A DNA stretch of 64,000 nt. Source: Roseibium algicola (GTDB taxonomy: Bacteria > Pseudomonadota > Alphaproteobacteria > Rhizobiales > Stappiaceae). The stretch is from contig NZ_CP019630.1 in assembly GCF_001999245.1 (NCBI RefSeq), positions 5,361,001 to 5,425,000 of the forward strand, written 5' to 3'. The notes beneath the pieces are model-generated. The model saw only the letters and a list, made by a program, of their open reading frames with translations, ran no database searches and had not been told where the DNA came from. How positions within the stretch are numbered: position 1 is the stretch's first letter; each line of letters begins with the position of its first letter. Shown here one piece after another: positions 8,579-17,084 of this stretch. Position numbers and translations under genes: made by a program.

Positions 8579-9219
8579 CGACGTAGCAGGACCAGGAGAA
8601 CGGCGAGGGTGGTTGCGGCAAATACATAAGGACCGGCGAACCACCCAAGGAAGCCGATCGAAAAGAACAGCGCTCGCTGGCCGCGATTGAAATGGCGGCC
8701 GGCGAGAACGCCCAGCTCCCCCGCCTGCGCAGCCATTTTCGCGATCACTTCGTCAGATGCCTGACCTTGTTGCGGGACTGCGCCCATGACGATACTGGCA
8801 TAATTGAAGAGCCGGTACGCCCAGCCGAATTTGAAAAATCCATAGGCAAAGATCAGCATCAGGGCGAGCACCTTGATTTCCCAGAGTGCTCGGCTGTCGG
8901 CCACCGGGATGGACAGGTCACCGGCGACCTGAACGATGCGTTCCGTTGCATCCAGAAGCGCGAAACCGCCACCGATCGCCAGTAGGGACGTGGACGCGAA
9001 GAAGGCGGTGCCTTGCTGCAGACCGGACATGATAGACGTGTCCATGATGCGGACTTCCCGCAGGCTCATGGCACGCATCCAGCCGCGTCTGTAGGTTTCC
9101 ATGGCGCTGGACAACGTCTTTTTACGCAGCGGACTGACATCGATCAGCAAATTGAAACCGAGCCAGGCAAACAGAAACCAGGCGGCTGCTGCCAGGTCCA
9201 TATTCGAGAGCGCGTGCAT
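8464..9219 (-). CDS. DUF599 family membrane protein
   Basis: 251 residues with AGGGA before the ATG at 9219. Hydrophobic segments at about residues 8-28 (AAAAWFLFAWLGFNLLIDV), 70-92, 110-135 (IKVLALMLIFAYGFFKFGW) and 195-220 (GFLGWFAGPYVFAATTLAVL) agree with the four-helix DUF599 family, as do the motifs YRRGWM and FKFGWAYRLFNYASI. The role is unknown in the family. The C-terminal 35 residues after RRQF are hydrophilic and are coded by the stretch that overlaps the 3' end of the cyclase gene, so they may be a later extension. Confidence 0.85.
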   Translation of the reverse strand: MHALSNMDLAAAAWFLFAWLGFNLLIDVSPLRKKTLSSAMETYRRGWMRAMSLREVRIMDTSIMSGLQQGTAFFASTSLLAIGGGFALLDATERIVQVAGDLSIPVADSRALWEIKVLALMLIFAYGFFKFGWAYRLFNYASIVMGAVPQQGQASDEVIAKMAAQAGELGVLAGRHFNRGQRALFFSIGFLGWFAGPYVFAATTLAVLLVLLRRQFVSKARAAVLLGQYPNLGSADKSGEYTDTGSSNPFT

Positions 9220-9479
9220 CCTGATCCCTTTTGATTCTCCGGTGGCCGAATCCGACCATGGTCTGTCTTACCAGACTTTTTCCTGGTCCCTAACTGGCAG
9301 CATCGAGAGGACTAAGTGGCTGAATTTCCTGATGCGAAACGAGGAATGCAAAAATGCGGGATCAGCTGCTCTTTTTTTGCGCTTGCGAAATGGTAATGGA
9401 TCGTTTACCTCCTCGCCTCAATGGCGCCATATTTGAGGTCGGTGGGACCCGGCGTCGCACAACAATATGTAGGGTTTTT

Positions 9480-9614
9480 ATGGACGAAAACGTGCAGAAA
9501 TCTTGTTGGAGCGTCACTCTCTGGACTGTCGCTGCAGTGGGCCTCGCATTGACGATGGTACTTCTGTTCAACGATGTTGAAAGTGCACAACAAGCCGTCG
9601 CCGCCGCCAAATAA
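9480..9614 (+). CDS. Small single-span membrane protein (44 residues)
   Basis: A 44-codon frame starting at ATG 9480, preceded by GTAGGG six bases upstream. Residues 11-29 form one hydrophobic helix (SVTLWTVAAVGLALTMVLLF) followed by a short polar tail rich in Ala and Gln. A good terminator lies 23 bases after the stop. No family is recognised. Genes of this size can be chance frames; the helix, the ribosome site and the terminator argue for a real one. Confidence 0.45.
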   Translation: MDENVQKSCWSVTLWTVAAVGLALTMVLLFNDVESAQQAVAAAK

Positions 9615-9636
9615 GCCAGCGGGACGCAAGGAAAAC

Positions 9637-9664
9637 AAAGGCGCAGCGTGAGGCTGCGCCTTTT
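9637..9664. terminator. Bidirectional terminator
   Basis: Stem GGCGCAGC / GCTGCGCC with a GTGAG loop, flanked by T-rich runs on both sides. It can end the small membrane-protein transcript on the plus strand and the 9739-10326 gene on the minus strand. Confidence 0.8.
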
Positions 9665-9738
9665 GTCGTTTTAGCGGACATTTTATGCGAGCTCGGTATT
9701 CTCCGAGCTGGGAAGGCGTCGTTCGAACTTCGGGCGTG

Positions 9739-10326
9739 TCAGTTTCCGGCAGAACTGGTTGAGAACGAAATCTCGGGTCTGTCCGATGGCCCGTAGGACT
9801 GCCTGAATTCCATTTGCCGCACCACTGTCCTGTTGCCGGGATGGCTGATGAGGAATGCGGTATAGGCTCTTTCACCCAGAGGCAGCAGTACAAGTTGAAC
9901 GGTGCCGGATCCTGGCCAGTCCAGTTCCGCGCCCCAGGCCGGAACATCTTCCGGATTGTCTTTCCCGAACAATGCCTGAATGTCGATGTCATGAAGCAGG
10001 GACGTTCCATTGGCGTCCCACGTCAGCGCGGCCAGGCCTTGATCCAGCGGAAACAGGCTGAGTTTGGCGCCGTTGATCTCGACATCAAGACGGTTGGTGG
10101 CATCCCTTTCGATCAGGGCCGTGCCTTCGTTCATGTCGGTTGCCAGCGCGATGCGCTCCCCGTTGCTTTGAACGAACCCTTCTGTGTTTACCACCTTGAA
10201 TATGCCAACGGGGATGCTTTCCGCCTGAAGTGGCAAAACGGAAACGAGAAAGACCAGCAACGATGTGAGTGTACGTAACACGCCCGGACCCTGTATTGAG
10301 CTTTTGTCCGGATCATACACCTTCAA
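9739..10326 (-). CDS. Exported hypothetical protein
   Basis: 195 residues from the ATG at 10326; an in-frame GTG at codon 16 with CAGGGT upstream is an alternative start that would give a more standard signal peptide. The segment VLRTLTSLLVFLVSVLPLQAE is a clear Sec signal with cleavage after LQA. The mature part is beta-rich with no known motif (FKVVNTEGFVQSNGERIAL, VEINGAKLSLFPLDQG). No cysteine pairs or catalytic signatures are visible. It is most likely periplasmic. Its stop lies about 75 bases from the shared terminator. Confidence 0.65.
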   Translation of the reverse strand: MKVYDPDKSSIQGPGVLRTLTSLLVFLVSVLPLQAESIPVGIFKVVNTEGFVQSNGERIALATDMNEGTALIERDATNRLDVEINGAKLSLFPLDQGLAALTWDANGTSLLHDIDIQALFGKDNPEDVPAWGAELDWPGSGTVQLVLLPLGERAYTAFLISHPGNRTVVRQMEFRQSYGPSDRPEISFSTSSAGN

Positions 10327-10394
10327 AACTTTAGAAAGTCTTTGTCCAATACCGGACTCAGTGCGCTAAGCTGCTCAAAACTCAAGGTTATCGT

Positions 10395-11279
10395 CTATTT
10401 TGACAGGGATACCACGAGGTCCTCTATTGTCGAATGTTCCGGTTGCCAGCCAGTTGCCCTTTGGGCATGGCTGACGTCAACGGACTGCGACAAGGCAAAA
10501 CCGGCGGCCCAGTCGGTAAGCGGTTCGGTTGCCTCAGGGGCCGGAACTGTCACGATTTCCAGCGGCAGTCCGTGGCGGGCTGAAATGTGAGATGCCAGAT
10601 GACCGACCGAGATGCCGGGAATGCAGCTCGCGATCAGGGACATCCGGAACCGTGCGTTCTTGAGGGCAAGAGCATAAAGCGCGGCAAGGTCGTTGATTTC
10701 AACAAGCGCCCATTTGGTTTGCGACGTCGCGCGGGTTTCAAACGGCCTGCCTTCTTTCAGCGCGGCCGTCATTTCGGCAATCGGCCCGGTCGTCTGGCCG
10801 CAGGCGAGGGCCGGATGAATGACCGTCAGATTGAGATCCGTTCCGTGTGACAGGGTCCTGATCGTCTCGGTCATGAAGCGAAACGCAGGTAAGGGCGCGA
10901 ACTGGGTTTTCTCGGTCAACAGGCTGTCGCCTGCCGTTGCGGGAAAGAGCCAGATGCCTCCGGTGTAAACAATCTTGAGCGGCTGCTTGCGGTGCCTTGA
11001 TGCCTGCTTCAACGCAAGCATGCTCTGGCGGTCAACACGACCCATGTCTTCGGAAAAAGTTGCACCAAGATGGATGACGGCATCGCATGAGGCCGCCCGT
11101 GATACCCAGCTTTCCGGTGCTCGCAAGTCGCCCGGGTAGGCGCTTGCACCGAACGCACGCAGCTTTGCCGAGGACGCGTCAGAGCGGGCCAGACCGATTA
11201 CCCTGGCACCATCCTGAACCAGCCGCTTTACCACGGCAGAACCGATCTCGCCGGTTCCACCCGTTACAAATACTTCCAT
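10395..11279 (-). CDS. NAD-dependent epimerase/dehydratase (extended SDR)
   Basis: 294 residues from the ATG at 11279; the frame is open further 5' but this start puts the nucleotide-binding motif VTGGTGEIG at residues 5-13 as in the family. Other landmarks are the D..L segment (AYPGDLRAP), CDAVIHLGA, and IVYTGGIWLF. The usual YxxxK catalytic pair is not obvious: the region after the VYTGG strand contains FRFMTETIR, with no Tyr-x3-Lys. VIHPALACGQ corresponds to the common RP..VYG segment. It probably binds NAD(P)(H) and modifies a sugar or other small substrate, but atypical chemistry is likely. Divergent from the DUF1489 gene. Confidence 0.75.
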   Translation of the reverse strand: MEVFVTGGTGEIGSAVVKRLVQDGARVIGLARSDASSAKLRAFGASAYPGDLRAPESWVSRAASCDAVIHLGATFSEDMGRVDRQSMLALKQASRHRKQPLKIVYTGGIWLFPATAGDSLLTEKTQFAPLPAFRFMTETIRTLSHGTDLNLTVIHPALACGQTTGPIAEMTAALKEGRPFETRATSQTKWALVEINDLAALYALALKNARFRMSLIASCIPGISVGHLASHISARHGLPLEIVTVPAPEATEPLTDWAAGFALSQSVDVSHAQRATGWQPEHSTIEDLVVSLSK

Positions 11280-11400
11280 GGGCAAAGAGAACCCCGTTCT
11301 TGCCATCGGCGCAAGCTGAAGCTGCCTGTGAAATTGGACAATCCACCGCCGTTTCTCGCCACAATCTTGACCTTGGCGGGAAGCCTGATACGTCAGAAGC

Positions 11401-11835
11401 ATGACCTTGCATCTGGTAAAACTGTGCGTCGGCGCGGACAGCGTCGAGTCTCTTCAGGCCTGGATCGATTTTCGTATGGAGAACGCCCGCAAATCGGGAC
11501 TTCCGGCGGAAACGATCCATACGACGCGCATGGTGCCAACCCGTAAGGACGAGCTTCTGGACGGTGGGTCTCTCTATTGGGTGATCAAGGGCAAGATCCA
11601 GGTGCGTCAGCACCTGATCGACATCAGGCCGTTTACGGATCAGGCGGGCGTCAAACGCTGCGACCTGGTGATGGAGCCGAGACTGATCCTGACGCAGTAC
11701 CAGCCCAAGCGGCCGTTTCAGGGCTGGCGATATCTGAAGGTGCAGGACGCGCCGGCGGATCTGAAGGCTGGTGGTGCGGCACACGCCATGCCGGAGGACA
11801 TGCGGCGGGATCTTACGGAACTCTGCCTGCTTTGA
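11401..11835 (+). CDS. DUF1489 family protein
   Basis: 144 residues. The sequence follows the alphaproteobacterial DUF1489 family: it opens with LHLVKLCVGADSVESLQAW, has TRMVPTRKDELLDGGSLYWVIKG in the middle, then CDLVMEPRLILTQYQPKRPFQGWRYL and ends MPEDMRRDLTELCLL. The function is unknown; the fold is thought small and cytosolic. It is divergent from the epimerase gene (121-base gap) and convergent with the TetR gene, whose stop lies only 10 bases away. Confidence 0.85.
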   Translation: MTLHLVKLCVGADSVESLQAWIDFRMENARKSGLPAETIHTTRMVPTRKDELLDGGSLYWVIKGKIQVRQHLIDIRPFTDQAGVKRCDLVMEPRLILTQYQPKRPFQGWRYLKVQDAPADLKAGGAAHAMPEDMRRDLTELCLL

Positions 11836-11845
11836 TCCGCTGATT

Positions 11846-12466
11846 TCAGCCTGGATCCGGCAGGGCCTTCTGAAGATGCGTGACCAGTGTGCCGAGTTCC
11901 GGCCAGCCGCGCCCGAGGCCCGGGTTCTCCTTCTTTCGTGTCATGGCAAGATGGGCATAGCCATGCACCAGCGACCACACGAGTATCTCGATTTCTTCCG
12001 GATCGGTCCCTTCAGGGATCAGCGGGGCGCATGTTTCGCGCAGGATGGCGTAGGCCCTTGAGGCGTGCACCGCGAATTCCTCGTCATCCTCTTTGAACTT
12101 CTGTCCCGAAAAAATGAACAGGAACAGCTCCGGGTGGCCGGTGGCGAAATCCAGGTACCCCTGACAGATCGCGCTCAGTCTTTCTGTTGCCGCAGGAGGG
12201 GACGCATCGAGGCGTTGTTCCATCGCCTGGCAAAACAGGGCGAAGCCGCGCCCTGCAATCGCCGTCGACAAACCTGTGATGTTCTTGAAGTGATAACCGG
12301 GCGCAGCGTGTGACACACCCGCCTTGGCGGCGCATTCACGCAACGAGAGCTTGTCCGGACCACGTTCTCGCAAAAGCGCCACACCTGCATCAACCAGGGC
12401 TTTTCGAAGACTGCCGTCTCTTTTGCGACGAGGAGGAGTAACTGTCATGCGGTCTTCATCGGTCAT
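11846..12466 (-). CDS. TetR/AcrR family regulator of the DUF2306 gene
   Basis: 206 residues. The helix-turn-helix lies at about residues 20-65 (LRKALVDAGVALLRERGPDKLSLRECAAKAGVS, then APGYHFKNITGLSTAIAG). The C-terminal half matches the WHG-type ligand domain (SAICQGYLDFATGHPELFLFIFSGQ, IEILVWSLVHGYAHLA). The ATG at 12466 lies only 1 base outside an operator palindrome, so the mRNA may be nearly leaderless; a second ATG at codon 7 is an alternative. It is divergent from the DUF2306 gene and very probably represses both genes through the twin palindromes at 12470-12510. Confidence 0.88.
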   Translation of the reverse strand: MTDEDRMTVTPPRRKRDGSLRKALVDAGVALLRERGPDKLSLRECAAKAGVSHAAPGYHFKNITGLSTAIAGRGFALFCQAMEQRLDASPPAATERLSAICQGYLDFATGHPELFLFIFSGQKFKEDDEEFAVHASRAYAILRETCAPLIPEGTDPEEIEILVWSLVHGYAHLAMTRKKENPGLGRGWPELGTLVTHLQKALPDPG

Positions 12467-12469
12467 TCG

Positions 12470-12510
12470 CTTGACAGTGTCAAGTTTTACTCTATCTTGA
12501 CACTGTCAAG
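12470..12510. promoter_or_regulatory. Twin palindromic operators and overlapping divergent promoters
   Basis: Two 15-base palindromes differing only at the centre base: CTTGACAGTGTCAAG at 12470-12484 and CTTGACACTGTCAAG at 12496-12510, centres 26 bases apart. Each contains TTGACA, a -35 hexamer. On the plus strand TTGACA at 12471 pairs with TATCTT at 12493 (16-base spacer); on the minus strand TTGACA at 12509-12504 could serve the tetR promoter in the mirrored arrangement. Binding of the TetR protein would block both promoters. Confidence 0.8.
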
Positions 12511-12528
12511 TTGTGTTGGGGGGTCGGT

Positions 12529-13170
12529 ATGTCGATGGTTTCTAGGTTTGCAGCAAACGTTGCTTTTTGGACGGTGGCTGTGAGCGCCGCTCTGGTCGCA
12601 GTGGCTTCATTGAGGTTTTTGGCGCTGGGGGTATCTGCTTCAATGGAATTCGTGGCGCATAACCTCGACGGAAATGCGCTGATGCTTTACGCCCATATCG
12701 GTGTTGCACCGATCGCACTTGCCTTGATGCCGTTTCAATTCATGACAAGGCTGCGAGCCAGCAGGCCGAAACTGCACCGCTGGCTGGGGCGAGGGTACGT
12801 CGTGTCGATCCTGATCTCGGGGATTGCGGGACTTCAGCTGGCTTTTCACACGACTGCAGGGACCTTCGCTGCAACAGGCTTTGCGATTCTCGCAGTCTTG
12901 TGGCTGGCGACGACCGGCATCGCGTTCGCCTTTGCCTTGAGGCGGCAATTCCCGCGTCACCGAGCCTGGATGCTGCGTTCGGCAGCTCTTACATTTGCTG
13001 CCGTAACATTGCGGGTCTATCTGGGGAGCAGTATGGCGGCAGGGGTCGATTTTGAAGTCGCCTATCCACTTATCGCCTGGCTGTGCTGGGTGCCTAACGT
13101 CCTCGTCATGGAGGTATATCTGCAGATGGCTCGGCCCGGAAAGACCCGCCTGATTTCAGCGGCAGCGTAA
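12529..13170 (+). CDS. DUF2306 family membrane protein
   Basis: 213 residues from the ATG at 12529 with GGGGGG upstream. Six or so hydrophobic segments are visible, including VAFWTVAVSAALVAVASL, LMLYAHIGVAPIALALMPF, GYVVSILISGIAGLQLAF and AILAVLWLATTGIAFAFAL. The motifs HIGVAPIALALMPFQF, RASRPKLHRWLGRGYV and RHRAWMLRSAALTFAAVTLR, with several membrane His and Arg, are typical of DUF2306 and recall heme- or quinone-binding membrane proteins; the function is unknown. Expression is likely controlled by the divergent TetR, suggesting a response to a small hydrophobic compound. Confidence 0.85.
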   Translation: MSMVSRFAANVAFWTVAVSAALVAVASLRFLALGVSASMEFVAHNLDGNALMLYAHIGVAPIALALMPFQFMTRLRASRPKLHRWLGRGYVVSILISGIAGLQLAFHTTAGTFAATGFAILAVLWLATTGIAFAFALRRQFPRHRAWMLRSAALTFAAVTLRVYLGSSMAAGVDFEVAYPLIAWLCWVPNVLVMEVYLQMARPGKTRLISAAA

Positions 13171-13273
13171 GAACATGATCGGCTGCGCCATGTCGCATCC
13201 GACGGCTTGAGACTTGCCAAAACGGCTGCCCCGACCCAAGTTGAGTGTCACCAACTGGCAGAAGGAGGCGGCC

Positions 13274-14014
13274 GTGAACGTCAAGACCGGCAAAGGCACG
13301 GTAGACCCTATGGTCAAGCAGGACGCCCGCGTGCCTTCAGCCGAATCCGATGTTGCTGCCTTTCTTCAGAAGGCCAAGGAAATTGCACCGCAACCGGGCA
13401 GCGGCGGGCGGTTGGTGTTTGCCCTGGACGCTACCATGAGCCGTCAACCGACCTGGGACCAGGCCTGTCAGATTCAGGCGGAGATGTTTCAGGAAGCCGG
13501 CAAGATTTCAGGCCTCAGCATCAAGCTTGTCTATTTTCGCGGTTTTGGTGAATGCCGGGCGTCCCGCTGGTTTTCCAGCGGCACTGAGCTCGCCCATGCG
13601 ATGAGCCGGATTTCCTGTCAGGGCGGGCGTACCCAGATCCGAAAGGTGCTCTCGGCTGCCTTGTCCGCTGCCAATACCGAGAAAATCGCGGCGCTGGTCT
13701 ATGTCGGCGATTGCATGGAAGAGGACGTGGATGCCCTGTGTGACAAGGCCGGCCAGCTGGGTATGCTTGGTGTGCCGATGTTCCTGTTTCAGGAGGGGCG
13801 TGACAGCGTCGCTGAGCGCGCGTTTCGCGAGATGGCCAGACTGACCAACGGCGCCTTTTGCCGGTTTGATTCCGGGTCGGCCCAGCAACTGGCCGATCTT
13901 TTGAAGGCGGTTGCCGTTTTCGCCAGCGGAGGCCGGACGGCACTTCAGCAGCTGGAAAAGCAAGGCGGCAAGGGCGCAACGCTTCTGCTGCAGCAGCTAC
14001 CATCGGCCCGCTAG
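13274..14014 (+). CDS. vWA-like domain protein
   Basis: 246 residues from a GTG at 13274, preferred because AAGGAGG lies 7 bases upstream; an ATG at 13214 would add 20 residues without a good site. Residues 45-230 look like a von Willebrand A fold: GGRLVFALDATMSRQPTWDQA corresponds to the MIDAS strand (DxTxS in place of DxSxS), GGRTQIRKVLSAAL follows the second strand, and AALVYVGDCMEEDVDALCDKA the third. The C-terminus has GGRTALQQLEKQGGKGATLLLQQL. It is probably cytosolic and may bind a partner through a metal ion. It precedes the membrane J protein by about 150 bases, and the two may act together. Confidence 0.75.
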   Translation: MNVKTGKGTVDPMVKQDARVPSAESDVAAFLQKAKEIAPQPGSGGRLVFALDATMSRQPTWDQACQIQAEMFQEAGKISGLSIKLVYFRGFGECRASRWFSSGTELAHAMSRISCQGGRTQIRKVLSAALSAANTEKIAALVYVGDCMEEDVDALCDKAGQLGMLGVPMFLFQEGRDSVAERAFREMARLTNGAFCRFDSGSAQQLADLLKAVAVFASGGRTALQQLEKQGGKGATLLLQQLPSAR

Positions 14015-14161
14015 AGCCCGGAAAGCGCCGGGCTTGCACTTCCTTGCTGTAGCCGGTGCCGGAGGTTTACATACTCGGCAAATTTCGACACGTGACTGGA
14101 GTAGGGCCGGAGCATCCCAATGTGATGGTCCCGGGCCGGCGAACGGGGAACCAACCGCCAC

Positions 14162-14869
14162 ATGATTTATTTGATTATCGGCTTGATACTGCTGACCGCC
14201 CTGTTGACGCTCGGCAACAAGTTCGTGAACGCCAATCCCGCAAATCTGGCCAGAGGACTGCGCCTCTTCGGAGGAGCGTTTCTGATGGTGTTGGCGCTGG
14301 TCTTTGCGCTGACGGGCCGGTTCGTGTTTGCCATCCCGTTGTTCGGGCTTGGCTTGTCGGTGCTGGGGATGTCCGGGCTGAACTGGCTCTCGTCAGGCTA
14401 CAAACCTCAGAAAACCTCCGGACAACGTTCCCGTGTGCGGACCGCTATGGTGGAGATGGAACTCGATCACGATACCGGTCACATGACCGGGATCGTGCTG
14501 GCAGGCACCTATCAGGGGCGCGAGCTGGATCAGTTGACCGAAACGGACCTGGAAGCCTTTTGGCAGGAGACGGCCCAGGACGGTCAGAGCCAGAAGCTAG
14601 TCGAAGCTTATCTCGACCGCAGGCTTGCCGGTTGGCGTGAACACTTCCAGGCGAATGGAGCAGAGCGGCAGGGAAGCGCGGCGAGCTCTGGCCCCATGAC
14701 AGATGAGGAGGCCTACCAGATCCTGGGGCTTACGCCCGATGCCGGGGACGCGGAAATTAGAGCCGCGCACCGCAGGCTTATGATGCGGGTCCATCCCGAC
14801 CAGGGAGGCTCCGGTTTCCTCGCGGCGAAAATCAACGAGGCTAAAGACACGCTTCTCAGAAGACATTGA
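14162..14869 (+). CDS. Membrane-anchored DnaJ-domain protein
   Basis: 235 residues. Residues 1-18 ([18 protein letters not shown]) and 36-75 ([36 protein letters not shown]) form two or three inner-membrane helices. A middle cytosolic region follows, and the last 60 residues are a J domain: [20 protein letters not shown], then [29 protein letters not shown], with the HPD motif that stimulates DnaK ATPase. The layout (membrane part first, J domain at the end) matches the DjlA/TIM14-like bacterial family. It would recruit DnaK to the membrane. Its stop lies 17 bases from that of the convergent D,D-carboxypeptidase. Confidence 0.9.
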   Translation: MIYLIIGLILLTALLTLGNKFVNANPANLARGLRLFGGAFLMVLALVFALTGRFVFAIPLFGLGLSVLGMSGLNWLSSGYKPQKTSGQRSRVRTAMVEMELDHDTGHMTGIVLAGTYQGRELDQLTETDLEAFWQETAQDGQSQKLVEAYLDRRLAGWREHFQANGAERQGSAASSGPMTDEEAYQILGLTPDAGDAEIRAAHRRLMMRVHPDQGGSGFLAAKINEAKDTLLRRH

Positions 14870-14886
14870 CGGCATCCGTTACGCGG

Positions 14887-16572
14887 TTACTGGTAGATGG
14901 CGAAGCAAGCGTATTTTGCCTTTTTCAAGCTTTTGCAGGCATTCCACGCAGCTGTTTTGGTGTCGAAGCCGACGAAGCGGGCCCGGTAGAGGGTCTGTCC
15001 GTTGGTGTCGACGGGTTCGGTGTAAGGGACCCGGCCACGAAGGGCGGATCCGGTCTTGGCCTTGGCGTTCTTCAACATAGTGATGGCCTGGCCTTCGGAT
15101 TCTGTTGCGGCGATCTGGACCTGCCAGCCCGGCTCGACATCGCGGGTGTCGCTGGTTGCAACCGTAACGCTGTCGTCGTCGCTGCTGTTGTCGGCAGCTG
15201 CGGTTTCAGGCGCTGCAACTGTTTCAACCGGCGTCGTGTTGACCGCGATCGTCTGAACGGAGACGGTCTTGACCGACTGCGCGGAGCCGACAGCGCGCTG
15301 GCTGTTGTCCGACTTCACGACTTCTGCTCTTGCAGCTTCGATCAGGGCAGTCCGGGAAATCGAATTGGTGTTCAGCGGCTCATCCGGGCTTGAAGGCGGG
15401 ATCGGCGGCAAAGCTGTTGCGACCGCAAACGTGCTGTCAAAGCGTTGCTTGACCAGTTTCGGCGGCAGCGGAACGTCGTTGCCAAAGCCTGGAACCGGAG
15501 CAGGGGCCTGGGCCGAAGCCATGACTGGCGCATTGGACGCAGTCACGGGAAGGGGGGCCGGAGCCGGTGTTGGAATGGCGCCAGGGTTGGACGGTGCGGT
15601 GAATGCCAGCACCATCGGCTCACCCGTTGCAGGCACGGGCTCGCTTCCCGGCTTGCTGTTCGGAAGAGGCGGGTTCTTCAGCGCAATTGCCACGAAAGTC
15701 GGTTCAGACGTGTTCTGAACGATCAGCGGGGCCGTTTTCGGGCCGCGGCTTGCCTTGGGCAGATAGGAGTTGATGAGCTTTGTCATCTGCGCGTTGCGTG
15801 ACGCGCCGGTCTTGCCACCCATCACGACGGCCACAATCTGCCGCCCGTCCCGGTTCACAGAAGTCACCAGGTTGAAGCCGGAAGCCCGGATGTAACCGGT
15901 CTTGATGCCGTCTACACCCTTTACGCGGCCCAGCAGCTTGTTGTGGTTGCCATAGGTGCGTCCGTTGTACTTGTAGGCACGGGTTTTGAAGTAGCCGTAG
16001 TACTGCGGGAACCGTTCCTGAATTGCGCGCCCAAGCGTCGCCATGTCGCGGGCCGTCGTACGCTGCCCGCTGTCGGGCAGGCCGTGCGGGTTGCGGAAAG
16101 TGGTCTTCGACATGCCGATCTGGCGCGCCGTACGGGTCATGCGCTCGGCGAATTTCTTTTCAGAGCCACCCAGGTTTTCAGCGATCACGGATGCGACGTC
16201 GTTCGCAGACTTGGTAACAAGTGCGAGGATGGCGTCCTTGACTTTGATCGTGCCGCCGGGCTTGAGGCCCAGCTTGGAGGGCGGACGTGCTGAAGCGTAG
16301 CTGGAAACGCTCAGGTTGGAGTCCAGTGACAGTCGCCCGGCTTCCAGTTCCTCGAACACAAGATAAAGCGTCATAATCTTGGTGAGCGATGCCGGGTACC
16401 GGTAGGCGTCAGCCGAAGAGGAGTAAAGTGTCTTGCCGGTTTTTGCATCAACGACGATCCCCGCATATTTCGGGTTGGCCATCGCCGTTGCCGGGACCCC
16501 CAGGAGCACCAGGCCGAGGGTCAAGATCTTAGCGGTGCGGGCGAGAGCCCGTCCTTTGCGAAAAATACGCAT
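14887..16572 (-). CDS. D-alanyl-D-alanine carboxypeptidase (PBP5/6 type) with SPOR domain
   Basis: 561 residues from the ATG at 16572; a GTG 33 bases upstream is possible but would lengthen the signal peptide unusually. The signal ends in LGLVLLGVPATAMA. The penicillin-binding motifs are in order: SLTK (YPASLTKIMTLYLVFE), SAN (TKSANDVASVIAE) and KTG (VDGIKTGYIRASGFN). They define an S11 enzyme that trims the terminal D-Ala of peptidoglycan pentapeptides in the periplasm. A long Pro/Ala/Val-rich linker (about residues 290-465) leads to a C-terminal SPOR domain (WQVQIAATESEGQAITMLKN, YRARFVGFDTKTAAWNACKSLK), which binds denuded septal glycan and targets the enzyme to the division site. Confidence 0.93.
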   Translation of the reverse strand: MRIFRKGRALARTAKILTLGLVLLGVPATAMANPKYAGIVVDAKTGKTLYSSSADAYRYPASLTKIMTLYLVFEELEAGRLSLDSNLSVSSYASARPPSKLGLKPGGTIKVKDAILALVTKSANDVASVIAENLGGSEKKFAERMTRTARQIGMSKTTFRNPHGLPDSGQRTTARDMATLGRAIQERFPQYYGYFKTRAYKYNGRTYGNHNKLLGRVKGVDGIKTGYIRASGFNLVTSVNRDGRQIVAVVMGGKTGASRNAQMTKLINSYLPKASRGPKTAPLIVQNTSEPTFVAIALKNPPLPNSKPGSEPVPATGEPMVLAFTAPSNPGAIPTPAPAPLPVTASNAPVMASAQAPAPVPGFGNDVPLPPKLVKQRFDSTFAVATALPPIPPSSPDEPLNTNSISRTALIEAARAEVVKSDNSQRAVGSAQSVKTVSVQTIAVNTTPVETVAAPETAAADNSSDDDSVTVATSDTRDVEPGWQVQIAATESEGQAITMLKNAKAKTGSALRGRVPYTEPVDTNGQTLYRARFVGFDTKTAAWNACKSLKKAKYACFAIYQ

Positions 16573-16760
16573 CCCAAACACAATTACTATCCCATTCTGG
16601 GTCACGTGGTTCGTATCTGGAGCGGCACGGTTCGGATCTTAACCCCCTGCGATTCAAAGCCGCGGCCCCGTCGTTCTCCATGTCATTTGATGGAATCACG
16701 GTTACGAATGAGTAAATGAATGATCGAAAAAGCACTTAAAAAAATAGTTTTTTGTTAGAG

Positions 16761-16775
16761 TTAATTGTTGGTTAA
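16761..16775. promoter_or_regulatory. CtrA-type binding motif TTAA-N7-TTAA
   Basis: TTAATTGTTGGTTAA fits the full CtrA consensus of alphaproteobacteria. It lies about 190 bases upstream of the start of the SPOR-tailed D,D-carboxypeptidase, whose septal role would suit cell-cycle control. AT-rich surroundings raise the chance of a random match. Confidence 0.4.
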
Positions 16776-17036
16776 GGTTGTGTTTTGCGTACTTGATAAG
16801 AATTGTCTAGATCTAATTCTTATTCCAATTTGTTTTATTGGTTAAGCGTTCGTTTATTTTCGGTGTCTGTTGTTCCGAAGTTGGTCAAATTCAAGAATCT
16901 GACTGAAATCTTGCTGAGGCTCTGTTGTTTCCTGCTTCCGGTTGTTGGTGCCGGTCTCGATCAGGGACATCTGTTTTCAGAGGGAAGTCTGACAGCTTAC
17001 GCCGTGGAAGGATTGTCAATTTCGCGTAATGGTTGT

Positions 17037-17084
17037 TTTTGCAATGCAAAATCGCCTTGACACTTATTGTGCAGTGCATTACGA
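17037..17084 (+). promoter_or_regulatory. Phasin promoter with two PhaR-like palindromes
   Basis: TTTTGCAATGCAAAA (17037-17051) is a perfect 15-base palindrome, and TTGTGCAGTGCATT (17067-17080) shares its core TGCAnTGCA. Between them TTGACA (17057-17062) is a good -35 box, and the second palindrome covers the expected -10 region. TGCA-rich operators are known for PhaR, the repressor that senses polyhydroxybutyrate and controls phasin genes in alphaproteobacteria; assignment here is by similarity only. Confidence 0.55.

Noticed and set aside
14056..14640. 194-codon frame overlapping the membrane J-protein gene
   Set aside because: Different frame of the same DNA; the J protein has membrane helices and the HPD motif, the alternative has neither.
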